From Phycicoccus avicenniae_A (lineage in GTDB: Bacteria; Actinomycetota; Actinomycetes; Actinomycetales; Dermatophilaceae): 64,000 nt of DNA. The stretch is from assembly GCF_050496545.1 (NCBI RefSeq), contig NZ_JBNVZV010000005.1:1-64000 (forward strand), read 5' to 3'. Below the pieces are notes generated by a model. The model worked only from the letters and a program-made list of their open reading frames with translations. It was not told the DNA's origin and searched no databases. Below are positions 1-8,899 of this stretch, piece by piece (the stretch's first letter is position 1; each line of letters begins with the position of its first letter). Position numbers and translations under genes: made by a program.

Positions 1-63
<63 letters not shown>

Positions 64-74
64 CCCCTCCGCCC

Positions 75-1085
75 TCAGTCCCCGGAGCTGCTGAAGGCGG
101 AGTCGAAGGCGGCGTCGGGCCGCTCGAAGGCCAGCCGCCGCACGAACCCGACGGCCTCCGCGGCGCCGACGAGCCGGTCCATCCCGGCGTCCTCCCACTC
201 GACCGAGATGGGGCCGTCGTAGCCGATCGCGCCGAGGGTGCGGAAGCAGTCCTCCCACGGCACGTCGCCGTGCCCCGTCGAGACGAAGTCCCAGCCGCGC
301 CGGGGGTCGGCCCACGGCAGGTGCGACGAGAGACGACCGTTGCGCCCGTTGCCGACCCGCATCCGGACGTCCTTGCAGTCGACGTGGTAGATCCGGTCCT
401 GGAAGTCCCAGATGAAGGCCGCGGGGTCGAGGTCCTGCCACACCATGTGCGACGGGTCCCAGTTGAGGCCGAACGCCGGCCGGTGGCCGATCGCCTCCAG
501 GGTGCGCACGGTCGACCAGTGGTCGTAGGCGATCTCGCTCGGGTGCACCTCGTGGGCGAAGCGCACCCCGACCTCGTCGAAGACGTCGAGCACCGGGTTC
601 CAGCGGTCGGCGAAGTCCCGGTACCCCGCCTCGATGGTCTCGGCGGAGACGGGCGGGAACATCGCGAGGTACTTCCAGATGGCCGAGCCGGTGAAGCCGA
701 TGACGACGTCCACCCCCAGCAGCGCCGCCGCCCGTGCCGTGTCCTTCATCCGCTCGGCGGCGCGCTGCCGCACGCCCTCCGGGTCACCGTCGCCCCACAC
801 GGCCGCCGGGAGGATGTCGCGGTGGCGCTGGTCGATGGGGTCGTCGCAGACGGCCTGCCCGACGAGGTGGTTCGAGACCGCCCAGACGCCGAGGCCGTGG
901 CGCTCGAGGACCTCGCGGCGCCCGGCGACGTAGTCGGGTTCGGCCAGGGCCCGGTCGACCTCGAAGTGGTCACCCCAGCAAGCGATCTCGAGGCCGTCGT
1001 ACCCCCATGAGGCCGCGAGCCGGCAGACCTCCTCGAACGGCAGGTCGGCCCACTGGCCCGTGAAGAGGGTGATCGGACGGGTCAT
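75..1085 (-). CDS. Sugar phosphate isomerase/epimerase family protein (xylose isomerase-like TIM barrel)
   Basis: A 336-residue cytoplasmic protein of the AP endonuclease 2/xylose isomerase-like TIM-barrel superfamily. Typical signatures are the start with PITLFTGQWADLPFEEV, the GYDGLEIACWGDHF strand-helix, the HEVHPSEIAYD metal-ligand strand, the NWDPSHMVWQ segment and the C-terminal GYDGPISVEWED. Such enzymes isomerise, epimerise or dehydrate keto-sugars and inositol derivatives using a divalent metal. It is the last gene of the ABC/Gfo-Idh operon, so it probably processes the oxidised imported sugar. The start was chosen because AGGAG lies 8 nt before this ATG; an in-frame ATG at 1118 has no comparable site. 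The substrate is unknown. Confidence 0.85.
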   Translation of the reverse strand: MTRPITLFTGQWADLPFEEVCRLAASWGYDGLEIACWGDHFEVDRALAEPDYVAGRREVLERHGLGVWAVSNHLVGQAVCDDPIDQRHRDILPAAVWGDGDPEGVRQRAAERMKDTARAAALLGVDVVIGFTGSAIWKYLAMFPPVSAETIEAGYRDFADRWNPVLDVFDEVGVRFAHEVHPSEIAYDHWSTVRTLEAIGHRPAFGLNWDPSHMVWQDLDPAAFIWDFQDRIYHVDCKDVRMRVGNGRNGRLSSHLPWADPRRGWDFVSTGHGDVPWEDCFRTLGAIGYDGPISVEWEDAGMDRLVGAAEAVGFVRRLAFERPDAAFDSAFSSSGD

Positions 1086-1242
1086 CGCTTCGTCTCCTGG
1101 GGTCGTCGTCCTGAACATGGTCCCCGCCCACCGGGGGCGGCCCTACACTCCGTGCACGTCCTTCGTGAGTGTGGGGCGAGCCGGGCCCGGTGGCCCGCCG
1201 TCGCTGCAACGGCGGTGGGACCCACCGGACCCGGCGTCCGGC

Positions 1243-2376
1243 TCACCGGCGCAGCGAGGACATGGCGTCGTAGCTGAGCTCGGCGAGGGCCAGGGACTGA
1301 CCCGGGTCGGTCGTGCTCGGTGCGGTGTCCTGCTCCCACATCGGGTGCGCGTACCCGCGGGGCGCACCGGTCCTGCTGAGGAAGGTCCGGAAGTCGATGT
1401 CCCCCAGCCCGAACGGCGTCATCTCGTAGCCGTTGGCGAGGTCGGGACGCTCGTCACCGTCCTTGGCGTGGAAGAGCGGGAAGCGGCGCGGCTGCTTCTG
1501 GACGACCTTCAGCGGGTTGAAGATCTTCTCGACCGTGCTGCCGTCGGCGGCGGTGTAGCTCGTGTGCTTGAACTTCGCGACGTGCGCCCAGTAGATGTCC
1601 ATCTCCAGGAACACGTACTTGGCGTCCGTGCGCTCGAGGAAGTACTCGAGCCGGCGCTTGCCGGAGGAGCGGGTGAACAGGCCCGCCGCGTCCTTGGGCC
1701 CGCGGTCGAGCAGGAAGCTGTACGCGACGTCGTGGTTGTGCGTGTACAGCTTGAGCCCGTGCCGGGCGGCCCTGCGGCCGAGGAAGTTCCACCGGTCGGC
1801 GGCGAGGTCCCAGTCGGCGCGCTGCGCACTGTTCGTCGGGTCGCCACCGGTCCCGATGTGGCCGAGCCCGAGGACGTTGGCGTACTCGCAGGCCGCGTCG
1901 AACGCCGTGAGCGTCTCGGTGGTGATCGTCGAGGGGACGCTGCCGTGGTTGCCCTGGGCGCGCAGCCCGTTGTCGTCGAGCCAGCGCCGCAGGAGGCGCG
2001 CACCGGCCGGGGAGGCGGACACGTCGCCGCCCGGGGCGTTCGCGTGCTGGCGGTAGCCGGCGAACTCGACCTGCGCGTAGCCGATCCGGCCGAGCTCCTC
2101 GAGGACCGCCCGGAACCCGGAGGCGTACGGGGAGGTCGCGGGGTCCCGGGAGACGGCGTCGCGGACCGTGTAGAGGATGATGCCGCGCCGGTTGGCCGGG
2201 ATGACGACCTGGCCGCGCGGGATGGCCTTCGCGGACGCCGCCGTGGGCGCTGCGAGGGTGGCCGCGGCAGCCAGCCCGGTGGTCGCCGCGAAGAGCTGGC
2301 GGCGGTTGAGGCCGAGCCCACGCACCAGCCCGCGGGCGGTGTCGTCGGCCTCGAGGAGGTCCTGCTGAGGGGTCAT
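1243..2376 (-). CDS. Secreted sugar phosphate isomerase/epimerase-like protein with Tat signal
   Basis: A 377-residue TIM-barrel protein of the same superfamily as its downstream neighbour but with an N-terminal export signal: NRRQLFAATT (twin arginine) followed by an alanine-rich hydrophobic stretch ending near residue 50 at TAASAKA. The body carries GYAQVEFAGYRQH, LYTHNHDVAYS, FLEMDIYWAH and LFHAKDGD, consistent with a metal-binding barrel. Exported members of this family occur beside Gfo/Idh/MocA oxidoreductases and may act on oxidised sugars outside the membrane (3-keto-glycoside chemistry is one possibility). GAAGGAG precedes the ATG. About 155 nt separate it from the last gene of the operon. 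The reaction is not known. Confidence 0.85.
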   Translation of the reverse strand: MTPQQDLLEADDTARGLVRGLGLNRRQLFAATTGLAAAATLAAPTAASAKAIPRGQVVIPANRRGIILYTVRDAVSRDPATSPYASGFRAVLEELGRIGYAQVEFAGYRQHANAPGGDVSASPAGARLLRRWLDDNGLRAQGNHGSVPSTITTETLTAFDAACEYANVLGLGHIGTGGDPTNSAQRADWDLAADRWNFLGRRAARHGLKLYTHNHDVAYSFLLDRGPKDAAGLFTRSSGKRRLEYFLERTDAKYVFLEMDIYWAHVAKFKHTSYTAADGSTVEKIFNPLKVVQKQPRRFPLFHAKDGDERPDLANGYEMTPFGLGDIDFRTFLSRTGAPRGYAHPMWEQDTAPSTTDPGQSLALAELSYDAMSSLRR

Positions 2377-2487
2377 GGTTGCTCCTTCGTCACTGCAATG
2401 ACAGGGGGTGAGCGGCGACCGGGGCGTCCTCTCCGGGTGTCGTCGTGGTGGTCGGCCACGGGGTGGGTGGGTGTGGGGCAGGGGGTT

Positions 2488-3723
2488 TCAGCCGTCGGAG
2501 GACGGCCCGGTCGGCGTCCAGCACGACCCGGAGGCCGCGCTCGTCTCGACGGCGGCCAGGACCTCCTGGACGGCCAGGCCGTCGGCGAAGGACGGCTCGG
2601 GGTCCACGCCGCGCGCGATCGCATCGAGCAGCTCGGCGGCCTGGTGGGTGAAGGCGTGCTCGTACCCGAGCCCGTGGCCGGCCGGCCACCAGTGCTCCAC
2701 GTACGGGTGCGTCGGCTCGGTGACCACGACGCGGGTGAACCCCGACTCGCGGGCGTCGACCGACGCGTCGTGCACGTGGAGGACGTTCATGTCCTCGAAG
2801 TCGAAGGCCAGGCTGCCGGCGGACCCGTTGACCTCCAGCCGGATCGCGTTCTTGCGTCCGGTCGCGAAGCGGGTCGCCTCGAACGTGCCGAGCCCTCCCC
2901 CGGACAGCCGGGCGACGAAGACCGCGGCGTCGTCGACCGTCACCCGCCCGCGCCCTCCCCCGGCCTCGGCGCTCAGCCCCCGGGCCGCACCCGGCAGCGG
3001 GCGCTCCCGCACGAACGTCTCGGTCACCGCACTGACCCCGGTGATGGACTCCCCCGTCACGAAGTGCGCCAGGTCGATGACGTGCGCACCGATGTCGCCG
3101 AGCGCGCCCGAGCCGGCGCGCTCCTTCTCGAGCCGCCAGGTGAGCGGCGCCTCGGGGTCCACGAGCCAGTCCTGGAGGTACTGGGCGCGCACGTGCCGCA
3201 CCTGGCCGATGCGACCCTGCTGCACCAGCTGGCGCGCGAGGGCGATCGCCGGAACGCGGCGGTAGGTGAAGCCCACCATCGAGCGCACCCCGTGGGCGGC
3301 GGCCCGGCGCGCGGCCTCGGCCATCGCCCGGGCCTCGGCGACCGTGTTGGCCAGCGGCTTCTCGCAGAGCACGTGCTTGCCGGCCTCGAGGGCCGCGATG
3401 GCGATCTCGGCGTGCGTGTCGCCCGGCGTGCAGATGTCGACGAGGTCGACGTCCGGGCGGGCGACGAGCGCCCGCCAGTCGGTCTCGACGTGCCCCCAGC
3501 CGAAGCGGCGGCCCATGTCGGCGGCGGCCCGGGCGTCACGCCCGCCGATCGCGACGAGGTCGGGGACGAGGGCGGGCTCGAAGAAGCTGCGGGCGTTGCG
3601 CCAGCCCTGTGAGTGGGCCAGGCCCATGAAGGCGTAGCCGACCATCCCGATGCCGAGGTGGCCGGGGACCGAGGAGGTGGGCGCCGCGACGGCGGTCTGC
3701 GCCGAGGGGGTGTCGATGGACAT
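2488..3723 (-). CDS. Gfo/Idh/MocA family oxidoreductase
   Basis: A 411-residue NAD(P)-dependent dehydrogenase. The Rossmann part starts around residue 25 with GIGMVGYAFMG, includes DLVDICTPGDTHAEI and has the family's EKPLANT motif with the catalytic lysine. The C-terminal half is the usual substrate and dimer domain. Members oxidise a hydroxyl of sugars, inositols or glycosides. Its place directly after a sugar ABC importer and before two isomerase-like barrels suggests the first catabolic step for the imported compound. GGAAGG lies ahead of the ATG. A longer open frame upstream is a shadow of the binding-protein gene, and the N-terminal sequence fixes this start. The exact sugar cannot be read from the sequence. 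Confidence 0.9.
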   Translation of the reverse strand: MSIDTPSAQTAVAAPTSSVPGHLGIGMVGYAFMGLAHSQGWRNARSFFEPALVPDLVAIGGRDARAAADMGRRFGWGHVETDWRALVARPDVDLVDICTPGDTHAEIAIAALEAGKHVLCEKPLANTVAEARAMAEAARRAAAHGVRSMVGFTYRRVPAIALARQLVQQGRIGQVRHVRAQYLQDWLVDPEAPLTWRLEKERAGSGALGDIGAHVIDLAHFVTGESITGVSAVTETFVRERPLPGAARGLSAEAGGGRGRVTVDDAAVFVARLSGGGLGTFEATRFATGRKNAIRLEVNGSAGSLAFDFEDMNVLHVHDASVDARESGFTRVVVTEPTHPYVEHWWPAGHGLGYEHAFTHQAAELLDAIARGVDPEPSFADGLAVQEVLAAVETSAASGSCWTPTGPSSDG

Positions 3724-3774
3724 GGGGCACCTTCCGGCGGGCCGCGCGGGCCCGGGTGGTGGGTGGGGCGGTGG

Positions 3775-3801
3775 CCACCGGCCGGCCGGGCCGGCCGGTG
3801 G
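3775..3801 (-). terminator. Intercistronic hairpin after the binding-protein gene
   Basis: A perfect 11-bp GC stem (CCACCGGCCGG / CCGGCCGGTGG) with a 5-nt loop lies just after the binding-protein stop and before the oxidoreductase start. Without a U-tract it may act as a partial terminator or as an mRNA 3'-end stabiliser, giving more binding protein than downstream enzyme. Confidence 0.5.
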
Positions 3802-3821
3802 ACACCGCGGGGGCCGGTGGC

Positions 3822-4877
3822 TCAGGACTCGAAGCCGAGCTCCATGTAGTCGTCGACGTTGTCCTTGGTGACGACCGGTGCGTCGAGGACGACACGCTTC
3901 GGCACGGCCGGCTGGACGAGGTCGGACATGCCCTTGTTCTGCGCGAGGAGGCGGGCCAGGCGGATGCCGTCGGCGGCCTGGGTCGGCGGGTAGAGGACCG
4001 TGGCGGCCATCTTGCCCTCCTTGATCCAGCGCATCGCGTTCGCGGAGCCGGCGCCGCCGATGAAGGCCATCTCGTTGCGCTTGGCGTTGTCGAGCGCGGC
4101 CATCACCCCGACCCCCTGGTCGTCGTCGTGGTTCCAGAGGATGTCGATCTTCGGGGCGGCCTGGAGGAGGTTGGAGGCCTCCTTCTCGCCGGACTCGACG
4201 GTGAACTGCGCCGCGACCCGGTTGTCGACGGTCTGGCCGCAGCCCTTGAGCGCGTCGGCGAAGCCCTTGCTGCGGTCCTGCGTCAGCGGGAGCGCGTCGA
4301 TGCCGGCGATCTCGGCGATCACCGGGTTGCTGAGGTTCTTCTCCTTGACGAGCGAGCAGGCGTACGTGCCTGCGCTGACGCCCATCCCGTAGTTGTCGCC
4401 GAGGACCGTGGTGCGGGCGGCGAACGGGGTGGAGAACTCGCGGTCGACGTTGACGACGATGATGCCGGCGTTGGTCGCCTTGGTCGCGACCTCGGTGAGC
4501 GCGGCGCCGTCCGTCGGCAGCAGCACGATCGCGTCGACCTTGTCGTTGATGAAGGTCTCGATCTGGCTGATCTGGAGGCTGGCGTCGTTCGTGCCCTCGG
4601 CGGACCGGAACTCGACGTCGGAGTACTTCTTCGCCTCGGCCTGGGCCGAGCTGTTGATGGCGGCGAGCCAGCCGTGGTCGGCGGCCGGACCGGAGAAGCC
4701 GATGGTGACCTTCTCGCCGGGGGCGTCGTTGTCGCTCGACGCCCCGGCGGCGGCCTGGCCGGAGCCGGTGTCCTCCGGGGTGTTGCTCGTGCACCCCGTG
4801 GCCACGAGGCCGAGGATGCCGACGGCGGCGACGGCGGCGAGCCGGGCCGGACGGGCGGTGCGGGTGGTGCGGGACAT
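3822..4877 (-). CDS. Sugar ABC transporter substrate-binding lipoprotein
   Basis: A 351-residue periplasmic-binding-protein-like lipoprotein. The N terminus has a hydrophobic signal ending in LVATGCTSN, a lipobox, so the mature protein would be lipid-anchored at Cys. The mature part follows the ribose/galactose-binding (Peripla_BP_4) pattern: KVTIGFSGPAADHGWLAAIN, VDAIVLLPTDG, INVDRE-like hinge strands and DILWNHDDDQGVGVM. It captures a sugar for the adjacent permease and ATPase. GAGGAG precedes the ATG. It follows the permease in the operon rather than leading it, and a strong hairpin follows its stop. The ligand is not known. Confidence 0.92.
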   Translation of the reverse strand: MSRTTRTARPARLAAVAAVGILGLVATGCTSNTPEDTGSGQAAAGASSDNDAPGEKVTIGFSGPAADHGWLAAINSSAQAEAKKYSDVEFRSAEGTNDASLQISQIETFINDKVDAIVLLPTDGAALTEVATKATNAGIIVVNVDREFSTPFAARTTVLGDNYGMGVSAGTYACSLVKEKNLSNPVIAEIAGIDALPLTQDRSKGFADALKGCGQTVDNRVAAQFTVESGEKEASNLLQAAPKIDILWNHDDDQGVGVMAALDNAKRNEMAFIGGAGSANAMRWIKEGKMAATVLYPPTQAADGIRLARLLAQNKGMSDLVQPAVPKRVVLDAPVVTKDNVDDYMELGFES

Positions 4878-4954
4878 CGGTTCTCCTCGGGATGGCGGTG
4901 CTGCGTGGGTGTGGGCGGTGGTGTGCGAGAGCGTCGTGCGACGGGTGCGGGTGG

Positions 4955-6052
4955 CTACGGTGACCGGCGGCGCGCCGCCACGCGCTGCTGCAGGAGCACG
5001 GCGGCGACGATGATGAGCCCCTTGGCGACGGCCTGGGTCGAGGTGTCGAGGTCGTTGAGGGTGAAGACGTTGGTCAGCGTCATGAAGATGAGGACGCCGA
5101 AGACGGTGCCGACGATGGTGGCCCGCCCGCCGCTCAGCAGCGTGCCGCCGATGACGACCGCGGCGATGGCGTCGAGCTCGAGCAGCTGGCCGTGGGTGGA
5201 GGTGCCCGTGGTCGTGCGGGCCATGAGGAGCACGGCGGCCAGGCCGCACGCGACACCGAGCAGCACGTAGAGCGCGGCGGTGTGGCGCTGCACCTTGATG
5301 CCGGCCAGCCGCGCCGCCTCGGGGTTGCCACCGACGGCGAGGGTGCGCCGGCCGAAGGTGGTGCGGTTCAGCAGGACCCATCCGGCGACGGCGACGAGCG
5401 CGAAGACGATGACGAGCACCGGGACGCCGAGGACGCTGGCCTGGAAGAAGTCGATGAAGTCGCGGTCCTGGACGATCTGGGTGCGGCGCTGGGCGATGAT
5501 CTCCGCCAGCCCCCGGGCGCCGGCGAGCATCGCGAGGGTCGCGATGAACGGCGCGACCCTGCCGTACGCGACGAGCACCCCGTTGACCAGCCCGCACCCG
5601 GCGCCGACGGCGAGCGCGACGAGCACCATGACGATCCAGTGCACGTCGGCCGCCATCGCCTGGGTGGCGAGGGTGGTGGCCCAGACGCTGGCCAGGGCGA
5701 CGATGGCGCCGACCGAGAGGTCGATGCCCCCGCCGCCGATGACGAAGGTCATCCCGACGCTGACGATGCCGGTGACCGCCGCCAGGCGGAGGATCGTCAT
5801 CGCGTTGTCGATGCTCGTGAAGCGGTCGCCGGCGGTGAAAGCACCGACGAGACAGATGAGCAGCAGGGCGATGACCAGGCCGAGGTTGCGGCCGGCCGAC
5901 CCGGCGAGCAGCGCTCCGGCGCCGGAGCGCCGGGGCGGCCCGTCCGGGGTGGTGCTCTGCTGATGGCCGGCCGCGGGATCGGCTGCGGCGGAGCCCGGCA
6001 CGGACGGCGTGCCCTCCGGGTCGGGGGCCCTCGTGGTCGCGTCGACGCTCAC
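4955..6052 (-). CDS. Sugar ABC transporter permease (RbsC/BPD_transp_2 family)
   Basis: A 365-residue inner-membrane permease. After a hydrophilic N-terminal tail of about 55 residues, many hydrophobic segments carry RbsC-family signatures, including SVGMTFVIGGGGIDLSVG, LAVGGNPEAARLAGI (the ATPase-contact loop), LDAIAAVVIGGTLLSGG and GTVFGVLIFMTLTNVF. It forms the channel for the neighbouring two-domain ATPase and binding lipoprotein. The GTG start overlaps the stop of the ATPase gene in a GTGA, indicating translational coupling. A longer upstream frame is a shadow of the ATPase gene. Confidence 0.92.
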   Translation of the reverse strand: MSVDATTRAPDPEGTPSVPGSAAADPAAGHQQSTTPDGPPRRSGAGALLAGSAGRNLGLVIALLLICLVGAFTAGDRFTSIDNAMTILRLAAVTGIVSVGMTFVIGGGGIDLSVGAIVALASVWATTLATQAMAADVHWIVMVLVALAVGAGCGLVNGVLVAYGRVAPFIATLAMLAGARGLAEIIAQRRTQIVQDRDFIDFFQASVLGVPVLVIVFALVAVAGWVLLNRTTFGRRTLAVGGNPEAARLAGIKVQRHTAALYVLLGVACGLAAVLLMARTTTGTSTHGQLLELDAIAAVVIGGTLLSGGRATIVGTVFGVLIFMTLTNVFTLNDLDTSTQAVAKGLIIVAAVLLQQRVAARRRSP

Positions 6053-7563
6053 GCCGCGTCTCCTCTCATGATGATGTCGAGCACGCGGTGCTCGTCGAGC
6101 TGGTCGGCCGGGGACTCGTGGAGCACGGCGCCGTCCGCGACGACGAGGACGCGGTCGGAGAGACCGAGCACCTCCTCGATCTCGCTGGAGACGACCACGA
6201 CGGCCACCCCGTCCTCCGCGAGCCGGCGGACGAGGGCGTAGATCTCGGAGCGGGCGCCGACGTCGACGCCGCGGGTGGGCTCGTCGAGCAGCAACACGCG
6301 GCAGCCGCGCAGCAGCCACCGCGCGAGGACGACCTTCTGCTGGTTGCCCCCGGACAGGGTGCGCATCTCGCGGTCGACGCCGGCGGGCCGCACGTCGAGG
6401 CCGGTGGTCTGCTCGAGCGCGGCCGCGCGCTCGGCGCGGTGGTCGACGAACCCGCCGCGGGCGAAGCGGGCGAGGCTGGCCATCGAGACGTTCGTCGCGA
6501 CGCTCTCGCCGAGGAGCAGCGCCTGGCTCTTGCGCTCCTCGGGGCACAGCCCGATGCCGGCGGCCACCGCGGCGGCGACCGAGCCGCCGCGGACCGGGCG
6601 GCCGTCGACGCTCACGGTGCCGGAGTCGGCGCGCCGCGCCCCGAAGACCGTCTCGACGACCTCGGAGCGGCCGGCGCCGACGAGCCCGGCCACGCCGAGC
6701 ACCTCGCCGGGCCGCACGTCGAAGCTGATGTCGGTGAACTCCCCACGGCGGGTGAGGTTCTCGACCCGGAGCAGCGGCTCGCCGGTCGGCGGCTTCCGGC
6801 GCGGCGGGAAGACGTACTCGATGGCCCGGCCGGTCATCAGCCGGATCACCTCGGAGGTCGGCGTCTCCTTCGCGGACAGGCCGGTGGCCACGGTGCGCCC
6901 GTCCTTGAGCACGGTGACGCGGTCGCCGACGGCGCGGATCTCCTCGAGGCGGTGGGAGATGTAGACGACGGCCACGCCCTGCGCCGTGAGCTCGCGGATG
7001 ACGTGGAACAGGCGCTGCACCTCACCGGCGTCGAGTACCGCGGACGGCTCGTCCATGACGATGAGCCGCGCGTCGTGCGAGAGGGCCCGGGCCATGGAGA
7101 CGATCTGCTGGCCCGCGGCGGAGAGGTCGCCGACCTCGGTGCCGGGGTCGATCTCGCCGTGGCCGAGGCGCTCGAGCAGCGCGGACGCGGCGCGGGCGGT
7201 GCTGCGGCGCTGGGAGAACCCGAGGCGCGAGCGCTCGTGCCCGAGGAAGACGTTCTCGGCGACGGTCAGCCCCTCGACGAGGTCGAGCTCCTGGTAGATC
7301 GTCGCGATGCCGAGGTCCATCGCCGCCTGCGGGTGGGCGAAGGAGACCTCACGTCCCTCCCAGGTGATGCTGCCCTCGTCGGGCTGGTGCACCCCGGCGA
7401 GGACCTTGATGAGCGTCGACTTGCCGGCGCCGTTCTGGCCCAGGAGGCAGTGCACCTCACCCGCGCGGACGTCGAGGTCGACCCCGCCGAGCGCGACCAC
7501 GCCGGGGAAGCGCTTGACGATGTCCGTCATGCCGAGGAGGGCCGTGGCGTCGTTGCCGTGCAT
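6049..7563 (-). CDS. Sugar ABC transporter ATP-binding protein, two-domain RbsA type
   Basis: A 504-residue ATPase with two fused ABC domains. Domain 1 (about residues 10-240) has Walker A GQNGAGKSTL, signature LSAAGQQ and Walker B LIVMDEPS. Domain 2 (about 260-500) has a degenerate Walker A, GLVGAGRSE, then LSGGNQQKV and VLLLDEPTRG. This is the usual asymmetric arrangement in RbsA/MglA proteins. It powers uptake with the downstream permease. It heads a six-gene operon. No Shine-Dalgarno sequence precedes the ATG, but a -10 box ends 7 nt upstream, so the mRNA is probably leaderless. MTDIV at 7530 is an alternative start. Confidence 0.92.
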   Translation of the reverse strand: MHGNDATALLGMTDIVKRFPGVVALGGVDLDVRAGEVHCLLGQNGAGKSTLIKVLAGVHQPDEGSITWEGREVSFAHPQAAMDLGIATIYQELDLVEGLTVAENVFLGHERSRLGFSQRRSTARAASALLERLGHGEIDPGTEVGDLSAAGQQIVSMARALSHDARLIVMDEPSAVLDAGEVQRLFHVIRELTAQGVAVVYISHRLEEIRAVGDRVTVLKDGRTVATGLSAKETPTSEVIRLMTGRAIEYVFPPRRKPPTGEPLLRVENLTRRGEFTDISFDVRPGEVLGVAGLVGAGRSEVVETVFGARRADSGTVSVDGRPVRGGSVAAAVAAGIGLCPEERKSQALLLGESVATNVSMASLARFARGGFVDHRAERAAALEQTTGLDVRPAGVDREMRTLSGGNQQKVVLARWLLRGCRVLLLDEPTRGVDVGARSEIYALVRRLAEDGVAVVVVSSEIEEVLGLSDRVLVVADGAVLHESPADQLDEHRVLDIIMRGDAA

Positions 7564-7570
7564 GGTGGCG

Positions 7571-7607
7571 ACCGTAGACGGTCTTTTGTCGGATGGTCAA
7601 GCAAAAG
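7571..7607 (-). promoter_or_regulatory. Promoter and putative ROK operator for the sugar operon
   Basis: On the minus strand TTGACC (7595-7600), an 18-nt spacer and TACGGT (7571-7576) form a good sigma-A promoter whose predicted start falls at or beside the ATPase ATG. An inverted repeat CTTTTG-N13-CAAAAG (7583-7607) covers the spacer and the -35. It is the most likely site for the divergent ROK repressor; that assignment is an inference. Confidence 0.6.
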
Positions 7608-7669
7608 TTTTCCGAGCCGGTCGCCGTTCCGTCCGATGCGGGGCGACAAGCCTGTGGTTCACTACCCCC

Positions 7670-8869
7670 GTGGTGACCACGACACGGCCCGGACCGGGGG
7701 TCGCCGCACCCTCCGGGGCCGGCGAGCTCCTCCAGCTGATGCTCGACGGCACCCCGCGCACCCGCGCCGAGCTGATCCGCCTCACCGGCCTGGCCCGCTC
7801 GACCGTCGGCGCCCGTGTCGACGCGCTGCTCGCCGTCGGCCTGCTCGTCCCGTCGGGCGAGGCCGTGAGCACCGGCGGCCGCCCACCCGCCCAGCTGGCC
7901 TTCAACCCCGACGCCGGTGTCGTCGTGGGGGTGGACCTCGGCGCCACCCACGCCCTCGTCGCGCTGACCGACCTGCGCTGTCGCGTCCTCGCCGAGGAGG
8001 CGGTGGCCATCGACGTCGACGACGGTCCGGCGCCGGTGCTGGACCGCGTCGTCGAGGTCGCCCAGCGGCTCCTGGCCGCCGACGGCCGCTCCCCCGCGGT
8101 GCTCGGCGTCGGTGTCGGGCTGCCCGGCCCCGTCGAGCACTCCACCGGCCGGCCGGTGCTCCCGCCGATCATGCGCGGCTGGGACGGGTACGACGTGCCC
8201 GCGCACCTGTCCGCCTCGCTCGGCGGCCCGGTGCTCGTCGACAACGACGTCAACCTCATGGCCCTCGGCGAGCACGCCACCGTCTATCCCGACGTCGACC
8301 AGCTGCTCTTCGTCAAGGTCGCGACCGGCATCGGAGCCGGCATCATCAGCGGCGGGCGCCTCCACCGCGGAGCCCAGGGCGCCGCCGGCGACCTCGGGCA
8401 CGTCGCCGCGCAGAACGGCGGCGACACCCCGTGCACCTGCGGCAACGTCGGGTGCCTCGAGGCGGTGGCCAGCGGCCCGGCCGTCACCCGTCGCCTGCGC
8501 GCCGCCGGGCTCGACGTCCGCGACAGCGCTGCGCTCGTGCGGCTCGCGAAGACCGGTGACCTGGAGGCGGTCTCGGCCCTACGCGAGGCCGGCCGCGAGA
8601 TCGGGCGCGTCCTCGCGACCTGCGTCTCGCTCCTCAACCCGTCGATCATCTGCGTGGGTGGGAGCCTCGCGCAGGCGTCCGAGCAGCTGCTCGCCGGCAT
8701 CCGCGAGGTCGTCTACGGGCGCTCGCTGCCGCTGGCCACCGGCGACCTGCAGATCGTCGCCTCCCGCACCGCGGGGCACGCCGGAGTCATCGGCGCCGCG
8801 AGCATGGTCATCCAGCAGGTCCTCTCGGCCGACCAGGTCGAGAGCCAGGTCGCCGCCCTCGCCGGCTGA
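7670..8869 (+). CDS. ROK family transcriptional regulator
   Basis: A protein of about 399 residues. An N-terminal winged helix (about residues 15-75; RAELIRLTGLARSTVGARVD as recognition region) precedes a ROK sugar-kinase-like domain with ATP motif VVGVDLGATH, GVGLPGPVE, the catalytic-type NDVNLMALGEH, GAAGDLGHV and the zinc motif CTCGNVGCLEAVAS. Having both the HTH and the zinc motif marks it as an XylR/NagC-type repressor that senses a sugar or sugar phosphate. It is transcribed away from the sugar operon, which it probably controls through the inverted repeat in between. Two adjacent GTG codons (7670, 7673) could start it, and neither has a clear Shine-Dalgarno. Confidence 0.9.
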   Translation: MVTTTRPGPGVAAPSGAGELLQLMLDGTPRTRAELIRLTGLARSTVGARVDALLAVGLLVPSGEAVSTGGRPPAQLAFNPDAGVVVGVDLGATHALVALTDLRCRVLAEEAVAIDVDDGPAPVLDRVVEVAQRLLAADGRSPAVLGVGVGLPGPVEHSTGRPVLPPIMRGWDGYDVPAHLSASLGGPVLVDNDVNLMALGEHATVYPDVDQLLFVKVATGIGAGIISGGRLHRGAQGAAGDLGHVAAQNGGDTPCTCGNVGCLEAVASGPAVTRRLRAAGLDVRDSAALVRLAKTGDLEAVSALREAGREIGRVLATCVSLLNPSIICVGGSLAQASEQLLAGIREVVYGRSLPLATGDLQIVASRTAGHAGVIGAASMVIQQVLSADQVESQVAALAG

Positions 8870-8899
8870 CGAGGACGGCGACCGGCCGGGCGGGTCGCG

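Noticed and set aside
1060..3612. Long plus-strand open frame of about 850 codons
   Set aside because: It is antisense to three well-supported minus-strand genes, is rich in Arg/Gly/Val filler and has no domain. Open antisense frames are expected in very GC-rich coding DNA.
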